DNA of 64,000 nt, taken from contig CAJQUW010001414.1 in the NCBI GenBank assembly GCA_907163375.1, forward strand, positions 1 through 64,000. Reading direction: 5' to 3'. The notes beneath the pieces were generated by a model that ran no database searches, had not been told where the DNA came from, and saw only the letters and a program-made list of their open reading frames with translations. The position numbers and the translations under genes were made by a program. Each line of letters opens with the position of its first letter. Positions within the stretch are counted from its first letter, which is position 1. This DNA is from Prostheceraeus crozeri (Eukaryota; Platyhelminthes; Polycladida; Euryleptidae). This document shows positions 1 to 9,993 of this stretch, piece by piece.

Positions 1-1737
1 TCAAACTCAATTTTGTCATGCTAAAAAGTTATTTCTACTCACTGACATTTGGTCGATGGTTTATAAAGATGATAAGCTCCCTAAAACTCCTCAGTCCATC
101 CGAATATGAGGCTCAATCCAGTTGCATTGCTTATCAAATGTTGGAGTTTATTTAAGATGAAATTATGCTGTCTCTCAAAGTGTCATTCTTTGTGAAAGAT
201 TTCTATTTTCCCTCGAAATATCCAGATGTTCCATCTGGTTTGGCCTCCTGGATAGAGAAGAAGTAACAGAGAAGAAGTTGTCAATTTCCTGACTAGCACG
301 TGACGCAAAGATTCCTATCCACAGCGCACCAAATGAATACCTCTCCCTAAAGCCTTACTCCGCGGCAAAGCTACCGGACAGCGAAAATCCGTATCTCGCT
401 TGTTATTTGGGGGTACTTACTGTATAAACTCCGTGTGCCTAAAAAGAAAATAATTAGAGGGCTATTGATAACTGTTGTTTTGTACAAAAATTCAAGAATG
501 ATTGAAAGTTTATTCATGTTCGGGCCAACCTCTCTTATAAGAATTATTAAGAGTTTATTTCAATCTGCAGTTTCACACGGAACTGATCAATTAAGTTTGT
601 CGAATAAATATCACTAACAATTATAATCTCCTCTAATATATCGCATAGTGAGCAGAGTGATGAGGAGTGTCATCTCTGGAGTTCCTGTTGGAGTAGCTTA
701 ATCACTCATTGCGCATCAGCAACAACACGGCGCCAATTGCCGGGAGCAAAAACTCAGGTACCGAGTCGTTTAATTGCTATAAAGTCGAGGATTTACTCAT
801 CCTTAATCTAGATCGGATACTTCACTACCGCGCGGCCTAACTACAAGGCTCATCATGCACTATTTCAAAGTAGAATGCATAATGTCCTACTGCTCCCTTC
901 TACAGGTCTCTCTCTATCTCTCTATCACACCAAGAAATTTGTAAAATTGAAATTAACATGCGACATAACTCCAATTGCATGTACAGATGTTTATTACATA
1001 AACAAATACTTTTTCGGAAGAAAAGAAAAAATGACATCTCACTATATCGACGTACTGACTGGACTAAGAATAGCGAATTCCTATATCTCAAAAGACCCCT
1101 GCCTAGGAACTGCAAAATGCAATACTGCAGTGGCATATGGATTGTTGGCATTTGAAACGGGCAACATCACATCCCCAGCTCATTTCGGTACCACCTATGC
1201 TGTTTGGAGTGCAGCTGAGATGAACTCGAATGTCTGTCATCTCTGCAGTTTGACATGTCTAAGTACTTAATAATGAATTAGCTTCTTGCAGAGCTGATCA
1301 AAAACCCTAAATCACCATTCTCTTTCAGTCGCTTACTTCAATAATAGTTATCTTGATATAAATCACAATTACAGAATGATCATAAGAAAAAAAAGGTGAG
1401 AGACATACAGTTTAAGCATACAGCATATTTAGCCTCCCGAGTATTCTTTAAAACTGTTAATTCAAAAATAGACGTTGAAACTTGATATTAGTACCACGCT
1501 CTCAAAATTTCCGAGAAAATGATATTTACTAAAAACCTCATGATTCTTTGCAGCACAACTATTATTAATCTGCTATTATTTCATTTTGTCATTTTTTGCA
1601 ATCTTTGATCATGACAGAAAGGAAATAACTGTTATAAGCAACGCTCTTTTTCCACATTTTTCATATTTGTTCGATAATTTCTGTTTGAAAGATAGTTAAT
1701 CCATAAAATTGTTATTTCACTACCGTGAATGAGTAGG
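1..1737. other. intergenic, no gene recognised
   Basis: AT-rich sequence without a splice-bounded exon or terminal inverted repeat that I can see. The longest open frame (875-1270, +, 131 codons) has no recognisable motif and is matched by open frames on the other strand over the same bases, so I do not call it a gene. Confidence 0.5.
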
Positions 1738-2200
1738 GATCTCTCGGATTATCCCCCAGTTTTTCAAATCTCGTACACAATCCCACTGGACAAAAATATA
1801 CTCAATCGTCACCAAGCTTTTAGTATTCCATCTTTTAAGCTTTGTTTTTTTGAGTTTTTCTTCTGATTAGACTGTTGTTTTTTGGTCCTTTGCTTTCTAC
1901 ATTTAGTACCAGTATTTTTTTTTTTCTTTTGTTTCGTTAGCTTTTTTTTTTCATTTTTTTAAGCTTTTTTATTTTTTTTTTGTTATTTTTATCAGCTTTT
2001 TTTTTTTGACTTTTATTTGTCTTGTCGGGGTTAGTCACTTAAGTCCTACTTAGCAAATTCTACTACCTACATCAAAACTTTATATGCAGATCGGATGACA
2101 AGTCAACTTTTTGCGCTCTTTATAATAGTACTACTTGAATGCGCAGCGATGTCAACTCGCTTCATTATTTAACTTCGTCTATTCGACATAAGGAATAGTT
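1738..2200. mobile_element. decayed copy of MITE family M1 (one arm)
   Basis: The segment 1738-1800 resembles the left arm of the M1 elements at 26992 and 28308 (a GGATTATCCCCC stretch, then TTTTTCAAATC, then AATCGTCACC). The segment 2083-2200 resembles the inner part of that arm (GCAGATCGGA, GCGATGTCAAC, ACTTCGTCT). A poly-T tract of about 200 bases sits between the two. The opposite arm was not found, so this is a partial or rearranged copy. Confidence 0.45.
1840..2035. repeat. poly-T / pyrimidine-rich low-complexity tract
   Basis: Runs of 7-10 T are separated by short words such as AGCTT and GACTT. This is simple low-complexity DNA with no coding potential. Confidence 0.85.
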
Positions 2201-2204
2201 TTAA

Positions 2205-4783
2205 TTCCAGTCCAGTTGTTAGTTGCGCCACTTTATTGTTGACGTCGTGTACATTGTCATCTCTCTCCAACTCCCTCTACAACTCGCGTCCACTACTGCC
2301 TAATATAAAATCTTCACAAATCCAACTGTCTAATCGCCAAAAACGCTTATCGTTTAGTTGAAAAAATGTTCGTGTAAGGGATCTCTGGCTATTCTATGAG
2401 TTCATCATTTCGCTCATAGATTCTGTCGGGAATGAGCTATTGTTCTGACCTACATCGTTTGCGCTTATAATAATATCTGGGCCTGCAGAGACAGCATACT
2501 CAGTTCAATCACATAATGCTGCTATTTCTTAACATAGGGATAAGATCTTATCAAAAAATCTGAAGAATGTTCAGTAAGCAATGATCATAAATTCACACAA
2601 TCACTTAACTAATAGCACTTCATCAAGTATTTTCGGTAGCTTTTGATTAAATATTAACCAGGTTAGTCAGCAATCTCACAACTTTCAAAGAATCTATGCA
2701 ATTTTCTCCTAATTTTTTGAATCCTAACAGTTTTCTACACATCGTACATCTCTATTTAATTGCATCACGAAAATGATTGAGATTGATTATATCTTTTCTC
2801 ACCTTGGGATCTGGACATCTTGAGCCATGTAAAAGAGAATTCGATCTTGATAGCCGTCCTCCTTTTCCGCGCACGTGAGTAAACTGAAATGCTCATTCCG
2901 CATCTTATTTTGGACGAGGTATTTATAGGGAGATATTGATCTCGTCCTCACTTGTTTGACACATAGAAATGCAATCCCTTCATCGACGCTACAAAGTCAG
3001 GTGCAAACTTGAAGACCAGACAATTGTCGAACTTAATTTCTGCATTGGCTTTGTTTCCGTTGAAAAGTCATTGATGTATACCACTGCGCGCCGCGAATAT
3101 TGCACCCGAAAACCATGTCCATTAGAAAATGACTTTGTTTCACGTCCTGCTAATGCCGCAAATGTTCGCGAGTCTCTCCGCGACTCGTGACAGACTAAAG
3201 TCTGCTAAATCAGCTAAACTGACGTGTGGCGCATTCTATACGTATGGCCAAGACTGCCACGTAATAGAACTCGACGTTCGTTGATGGCGATCCATCTGGG
3301 TAGCATAGATCAACCCGCGTCATGAAATAGACTGTTCTGCGTCACGACCGATGGTGACTGTCACTTCAACTCTTATCCTCCTTATATGTACGCATAATGC
3401 CGACTTTCAGAAAACTCAGATGTGTTTAAACACATAACATTTGTTGGTGTGGAAATTATGCGAAGATTACAATTGAAACCCTGGACTGAAACGAGATGGA
3501 TCTTGCGATTACTTGTCTGTGATACCTAAATTTGACAACCATATCCAATGATAGTCAGAGTTGTCTCGAACTTCAAAAAAGGATTACATAAACTAATTTC
3601 AGTACACAGTACGAGAAAATCATCGGTACACACAGAATGGCTATAAGACTTGTCGATTAAACTGCCGTTTTCACAAGTAGGTAATATCATTACTCTGAAT
3701 TCTAAGCTCTACGCATGTATCATTTAGAAATTGTTTTATACCAGAGCTTTAACATAGTACTGAAAATTAATTTTTGATGAAACAACGCTTGCATCAGAAC
3801 TGTTCCATTATTGACACACCGTTCACTTTTCTCCTACGCCACAGTCATGACGTGTGTCTTGACCCGGAGACCTGACAAAAACTCGAATAAATTTTGTTAG
3901 ACAACTTCTCTAGCTGTTTGCTAATTTTGTGAAAAATAGAAATTTTTGATAAATACCTGACTATGTTTGCTAATTTTGTTAGACACGAGGCCTACCAGTT
4001 TCTAAAGCAAGAATAATAAAAATTTATGAAAAAACTTTTTAATTTTGTTAACATATTTATGAAATATTAGTCAAATTATCCTAAAATGTGTCAGAACAAG
4101 AACATTAATTAAAATACATTCTTTCAGATAAATTTGATATGCCATCCAAAACGCAGCTGTGTTGTGTTGTTAGATCATTAAACTTTTGATTTGACAAGAA
4201 TCGATGAGAATTTGTCACAAAAGGCATTGACATTCACTATATCTCTCATTGAGGACCTGTGATTCGATGCTTGGTCAAACAGAGCTTGAAAATAAGTTTC
4301 ATCACGAATGTTAGCAATCAGTTCTTGTGTTCGAAATTGTATGTTGTTTTTTTTTTTTTTTTTTTTTTTAAACTTCCATATTGCTTGTATGAATCTTGTG
4401 TATTATCTTTTTTTTGTGAAAAGTATCGATAAGTCATGATATGAGCCTTAATCGAAGAAACAGTTTAAGTCGTGTGAAATTTCACCGACTCTGAGATCCT
4501 ATCGAACTGTAGTAATCGCTTCGAACTTGCTCTAATCGTTCTCAGGAAACGATAGGAATTCCCGTGACGAGAAATACTATATTGGGTGCTATATTTAGAA
4601 ATCTGTATAAGGCGCTCAGAGAGTAGCTATCATTTCCCGATGTTTCACGAGTGTGTCACGAGCATGTTGCACGAGTAATCAGATTTCATGATTATTTCTA
4701 AAGCATTACTTTATTCTAATGCAATCCCAACCCCTGCAATTATCTAATTTATTATTTCTGACCTATTCTGAGAAGGGATTATC
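2205..4783. other. intergenic, nothing recognised
   Basis: No exon, inverted-repeat element or tRNA-like sequence is evident. It contains an uninterrupted T run of about 23 bases at 4347-4369. A small frame at 2969-3190 has no recognisable feature. Confidence 0.45.
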
Positions 4784-4794
4784 ATGTCTTCAAG

Positions 4795-6355
4795 ATGGCG
4801 AGCCTCCCGACTTCGAACATTGCAAAGCATTTCTTCGCCGCGCTCTACGTCTATCAGTCAGTTCACGGCTTCCTCATGCAAGTGTGCGGGTGTGATCCCG
4901 CTCGTCGAAGTGAAGACTGACGTGACGGCGCAGTTTTTCTCTATTCATTGAAGATACTGTAATATGCATGTTGTCATCCTTTGTTTAAGATCATTAGCGT
5001 CGAGTGTCCAGATGGAGTGTACATGGTGCGTCACTATTATTCCGACAAGTGAGTAGCAAATAAATTGTATTTGTAAATCAGGTGTAAAAACAGATGACTT
5101 GAAAAAACATTCTAAGCCAACCATTCAAATTATAATGTCCTTCAATTACCAAATAAAATGTACATTCAGTTAAAGAATTAATCGTGTGATTCATCATGAT
5201 AGGAGATGGAGACTTCGATCCTTGATGATGAGGCATATTTCCCAAAAATAGGAGTGCCGGTAAATATTAATTTCCTCCATTTAAAAAAATTGCAAGCGTT
5301 CTCCGGATTCTCGAATAGAAACCGCAGCGTATGCGGCTGCCTTCCAGTGGGTGTTTCATTCGGGAGCTGGTCGGTACGATGATGATAGTGTGGTCCCTCA
5401 TCAAATCGTATCAAATCATAAGAAAGTTAACTTCCTCTGAAATTCATCAGCATCGATGTATAGAGAGAGAGAATCCATACTCTATGGACAATCCTCACCA
5501 TGACAGCGCGCACCGCTTGCAATGTGCACAGCAGTCGTCTCATGCGTCATTGAATCTACTGAAAATCTATTCTTGAGAGAGAAAGGGATACTAAAAAGTA
5601 GTCCACCAATGTGGCATTGAAACTGTCCAAGATACATGACTGAAGTGAAGTGGTCGTGCTAAACATCAGGATCACAGGGCTTCTATTATCACTGTACCAG
5701 CTGGTCGTATGGAAAAAGATTGAATCTTCTTTTAATTCCTGATTGATACTGTCGATAATGTAGCTTGCGTGCACATCTAAACCGTCGTTTGTCAGGCCTA
5801 CATGCAGGGTTGGCATACTTTTTTAAATAGGAATTTTTGTGGTTTTTTAAGTAGGTCAAATGTTTCACTGTATAATTTGGATTTGTGCAAGACATTTGAG
5901 GGTACGTTATTGTTACTGATTTCAGTTAATGGGGAAATTATTTGACATCAAATATCAAATCGGATTTTCTGCTTAACCGGCATGTTGTCCACCGTGGGAA
6001 AATGTGTTATGGATTAATTCGTGCAGTTGTAAATTATTGGGATGATAAAAGATACTAAGATAGTTAAAAATATCACCTGATTGATTCTTATAATAGAAGC
6101 TCTATCAAAACCTGTGTCATCATACTATTTTTCAATTATGCTACATTCTGTATGGCCTATTCCTTTCTCTTATGTGCGTCAAATACATTCAATACTTTTT
6201 GCATCAAAACTCTATTGTGCATTTCAGACCGCAATATCATTGTCTATCAAAAGAGATATCATAAATGGGAACTGATTGAAACTGACCAAACCAGCACAAT
6301 TGATGGTAGAGGAAACAATTACGACAGTTTCTGTAGGCTGACATCTGCTGATGAG
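4795..6355 (+). CDS. tentative gene, first three exons; possible secreted CUB-like protein
   Basis: Three + strand blocks, 4795-4909, 4998-5048 and 6228-6355, join by GT/AG introns 4910-4997 and 5049-6227. Donors are GTGAAG, GTGAGT and, after the third exon, GTGAGT; acceptors are CATTAG and TTTCAG. Phases agree at each join (115, 51 and 128 nt, together 98 codons with no stop). The ATG has a good animal start context (AAGATGGCG). The first about 27 residues include a hydrophobic stretch (HFFAALYVYQSVHGFL) that could be a signal peptide. A segment with spaced cysteines follows: CGC, then ECTWCVTI, then DSFCRL. The CxW pattern followed by a hydrophobic strand recalls CUB or CUB-like domains, but this is by eye only. 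No downstream exon was found before the repeats at 6391. The 1.2-kb second intron holds dispersed repeat A1. A short chance assembly is possible; the third exon is the best supported. Confidence 0.35.
5370..5660. repeat. dispersed repeat A, copy 1
   Basis: This segment recurs in the same orientation at 12335-12625. Shared words include GATGATAGTGTG, CAATCCTCACCATGACAGCG, ATTCTTGAGAGA and AGTAGTCCAC. No inverted termini or coding sense were recognised. The open frames across it are not conserved between the two copies and are not genes. Confidence 0.75.
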
Positions 6356-6390
6356 GTGAGTCTTTAAATTATGTGATTCTTTGCCACTTG

Positions 6391-6736
6391 CCTCCGAATG
6401 TTTTGGTTTTTAGCTGCAGTGAGTTTTCTGTCTTGTTAATCCTTGGAGCATTTCGTAGCAGGATGACTTCGATCAACAGTTATAATGTATAAATATGTAT
6501 AAGGACTATTCTTGTCACTGCCTCCGAATGTTTTGGCTTTAGCAGCATTGAGTTCTTCTGCTGTTAATCCTTGGAGCATTTCGTAGCAGGATGACTTCGA
6601 TCAACAGTTATAATGTATAAATATGTATAAGGACTATTCTTGTCACTGCCTCCGAATGTTTTGGCTTTAGCAGCATTGAGTTCTTCTGCTGTTAATCCTT
6701 GGAGCATTTCGCAGCAGGATGACTTCGATCAACAAT
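6391..6736. repeat. tandem repeat of about 129 bp, about 2.7 copies
   Basis: Units start at 6391, 6521 and 6649 with CCTCCGAATGTTTTGG and run through ATGACTTCGATCAACA. The last copy stops after that word. The second and third units are nearly identical and the first is slightly diverged. On the - strand each unit contains one open stretch of about 25 codons, but the unit length is not a clean multiple of three, so the array is not one long frame. Confidence 0.85.
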
Positions 6737-6782
6737 ATATTCAATTAATATCAACGGAAAATTTCATCAATGTTTTGCTACG

Positions 6783-7013
6783 GCGTAGGTTAACTGTAAT
6801 TTTTTTGATCAATAGAATGTGAGCGGTCTGCGAACCCACTTTATGCGTCCAAGATCAAACCCACAAGTTTTATGATGTGTAAATTATACATGTTATAGGC
6901 TAATTTTAATGCAATATATTTGCACATCGTTAAACTTAGTTTCATCTTGACTCATTAAGTGGATTCGCAGGATGCTCACATTTTATTGATAAAACTACAG
7001 TTCACCTACGATA
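6783..7013. mobile_element. small hairpin MITE
   Basis: Left arm 6783-6880 and right arm 6925-7013 are imperfect inverted copies. Outer words are CGTAGGTTAACTGTA on the left and TACAGTTCACCTACG on the right; inner shared words include ATGTGAGC and a variant of CTGCGAACCCACTT. The whole is about 230 bp with a spacer of about 45 bp. No target duplication is clear. Confidence 0.6.
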
Positions 7014-7401
7014 TATGTTGTGGCAAAATATTGGGGCATGTCTAGAAAACATTCTAAAAATGTTTTAAGATAACATTTTCATAATATTCTCATGTATTGT
7101 CATTTGAACATATAACATTTTTTGGAATGTTTTTATAGCAAATTCACGACATTTTCTGAACAGTTTTAGAATGTTTTTTGTTGGGAATTCACGTAAGAGT
7201 TGTGTAAGATAATATCAGAGAGAAATTTGAGACATTTTATTAGAATTTTACCAAATAATAATTTGCTATTTGCTAAAAATTGGCAAATCATCAGCTATGT
7301 TAGATAAATATTTGCTAAAATTTTAGTAGAAGTTTAGTAAAATATTGTCAAGTATTTGCCAAATATTTAACAAAAGCATCTGGTGTGTTCGTCCCGGGAT
7401 G

Positions 7402-7785
7402 CCACGCGTGATTACGGAACACCCCAAACATACGTGGTTAAAGATATTCTATTCTTCTACACGCGTACATACGCGCTGCACTAAGAGTCAGAAATCACAT
7501 GATCTGATGCTGTTACAACATGGGAAATGTTTATGAATACGCGCAGGCGAGCGTTTATAGTTTGCGCGTCGTCTACGGTTGTCTGCGTTGCCGATTGAAC
7601 CACGGATGAACAGCTAAGCATGTTCTGTCTTCCCTGAGCATGAAATTGAGGTCCTATATATTGTTTAGCCTCTGACATATGCAGACACATGAGACACAAA
7701 ATCTACATTACAGGGGTGCCGACAGATGTTGCAGGAATGTCACGCACAGCCACGGATGTTTAGGGTCATGTGTAATTACGCGTAG
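7402..7785. mobile_element. MITE with 36-bp imperfect terminal inverted repeats
   Basis: The left end 7402-7437 (CCACGCGTGATTAC ... AAACATACGTGG) pairs with the right end 7750-7785 (CCACGGATGTTTAGGG ... GTAATTACGCGTAG) in inverted orientation, about two thirds or more identical over 36 positions without gaps. No coding content; target duplication not evident. The local 63-codon and 72-codon frames are shadows. Confidence 0.55.
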
Positions 7786-7943
7786 TTTACGCGTGAATTG
7801 AGCATGGCATGTCACCTAGTGTTCCTACATTATATGACAACATTCTAAAATGTAATTTAATGGATTTAAGTTGATTACTTAAGTATGATATTCAATATGG
7901 GCCTTTTAACATACACAGCTGTATAAATTGGACCCAGAACCAC

Positions 7944-8719
7944 CCCTGTGGGAACGAATCTTGCGAAAAACTGGCGAATGTCAGCTGCAGAATATCATGC
8001 TAAAGTTCAGTCATATTTGCGGGATATTCGCTGGCGAAGTTCGCCGGCGACAATTCGCGCTATATATGTCACCTTTTACTTTTGATTTTCTCTCTTATTT
8101 TCTTTAGTAATCCTCCTCTACAGCCGAGGCTCTATTCTCTCCCTCACCTCCTCACTATCCCCCACATATGGCTTATCTATCTAAGAAATAAATGCAGACT
8201 ATCATTCTTTGATAATGATAAGAATATAGACAATCCGCATATATCAATTTTCATAACATCTCTTGACATTCAATAATTTACAACAATGACAAATATTTGA
8301 ATAATATCATAGTATTTACTGCGACATTTATGGAAGATAAATACTTCTTTTAGTTTAAGCCTTCGTGAATTAAAAAAAGATCCCTTTTTATCAGATCAGA
8401 CTGAGTATACAATATATTTTCATGTAAAGGTAATATACGCACATTACTACTTACCACTAATTAGTTGCTACAATATCCACTATTTCTCCGGTTGGCGAAA
8501 AATCAGCTCGCATTAGTAACCAAATATCTATCAACTAATTATAGCAACTTTTTCACCACCTGTAGTTTTTTAATTTTACACATGTTTTTGGATAAATTAT
8601 GACCATTTTCACATGCGGAGATAGTTTTTACACGAAAATGAGCCTTTAAAAAAATTATCCACAAAATCGCTACCTCGCCAGATAATCTGTTGATATTAGC
8701 AAGATGCGTTCCCACAGGG
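7944..8719. mobile_element. non-autonomous DNA transposon, 22-bp TIRs
   Basis: The left end CCCTGTGGGAACGAATCTTG and the right end, whose reverse complement is CCCTGTGGGAACGCATCTTG, are inverted copies with one mismatch. The inner parts share the word CTGGCGA. The interior of about 730 bp has no transposase. I could not identify a target duplication or superfamily. Confidence 0.65.
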
Positions 8720-8870
8720 ACAAGAAATTTAGAACCGAAAGAACGGCAATATAATTGCGATTTTATAGAAATGGAACTAGGACAGTATTACAAACAATAT
8801 AGTCGTACTTTTAGATGACCGTTTTTGTGCAATAACGGTCATGACTAAGGAAAACTTGAGTTCTCATAAC

Positions 8871-9622
8871 TAGAGCTGGAATGATTAGTCATTATTCAAA
8901 AAGTTTGATTATGATTAAGGCGGCCATAGGCTTCATTATGATTATAATTGATTAAGTAAGTGTTCAAAATTGTGACTGTGATTAATGTGGTCAGACGCTT
9001 TATGATGATGGCTGGGTAAATTGAATATGATGCTGATTGCGGCTTTCAGAAGTTTTGTCGGATCAGTGATAATTATGGTGCATTTAATTGAATCGTGATA
9101 AAAATGTTTATTTTTTTAATTTACTGCGCAGTTATAGTGGTTTTTATCAAAACACATCTCCTTGCTCAAAAAATAAGCTTGCTTAATTGGTATTACCGGT
9201 ACTGTAATCATCGATTTTATTCAGTGCCATCATACCGTACAAATTGACAAAAATATTGACCCCAGTAGTCTATTGAGTATGTTTTGATAATCTGAAGCAC
9301 GCATAAAGAGAAATCTTCTGTTGGTGAAGATGACGAGGCGTGAACGCACGTTCGATGATGACCGTGCATCAAGGGATGGTACTCTCTGTGTACCTACCGT
9401 CCTTAAGAAGTCTAGCTGTCACTCTGCTATCGGTGGCCGTGTTCTGATCCCATCTGATGTTTGGGTACGGTAACAAAAGTTAATCAATTTGCTGATTACT
9501 TAACATGATTTTGATTATGATTAATGATTGAACTAAATTTTGATGACGTGATTGTGATTAGCATCAAAAAGTTAATTGGTTAAGAATTTGACTGATTCAA
9601 TGATTGATTAAACCACCTCTAC
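8871..9622. mobile_element. non-autonomous hAT element with 8-bp TSD
   Basis: The element starts TAGAGCTGGAATG and ends CCACCTCTA (inverted, one mismatch over 9 bp). It is flanked by perfect 8-bp direct repeats CTCATAAC at 8863-8870 and 9623-9630. An 8-bp duplication with such ends is the hAT pattern. Subterminal regions at both ends are rich in variants of GATTATGATTAA. No transposase remains. It sits just downstream of the BUB3 polyadenylation signal. Confidence 0.8.
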
Positions 9623-9702
9623 TCATAACTTCCCAATCTACAAGAATCATCCTAGGTCGTCGAAAGACGTTCTGAGAGCAGGTCTGATGACTCAACATGT
9701 TC

Positions 9703-9708
9703 TTTATT
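9703..9708 (-). terminator. polyadenylation signal AATAAA for BUB3
   Basis: TTTATT on the + strand gives AATAAA on the - strand about 44 bases past the BUB3 stop codon, which implies a short 3' UTR. Confidence 0.6.
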
Positions 9709-9751
9709 CTACAAAATGCCTACAAAAACGGTAAAAACCCCAAATCTCGTC

Positions 9752-9993
9752 TTAGTTTGTATTGTTGGATGGCAGGGACTTCGGCTTCACTTCCTGATCC
9801 GTCGTAAATCGCACAAAGATATCATCTGCTGGTTTTGGTTCTTCACGCTCATAAAGGAACGAAGCTGCAATAGCAAGAGCCGATCCATCGTCTGAGAAAG
9901 CCAAAGATGAGATGCTTGTTGGGAACCGGCGAAGTTGAACCAACCGTTTCCTGTTGAAGCCATCCCAGATATTCACCATACAATCGGAACCAC
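9752..9993 (-). CDS. BUB3: BUB3 coding exon 3 (C-terminus)
   Basis: The exon follows the acceptor TCGTTTCAG, completes the glycine of ATGG, and runs from GSDCMVNIWDGFNRKR to the stop after SLPSNNTN. It carries the last blade of the propeller. The final residues (KPKS) match the family tail, then extend a few residues beyond the vertebrate end. Confidence 0.97.

Noticed and set aside
875-1270. 131-codon open frame on the + strand
   Set aside because: No motif, no splice support, and open frames on other frames and the opposite strand cover the same bases.
2969-3190. 73-codon frame with good ATG
   Set aside because: No recognisable similarity or splice context.
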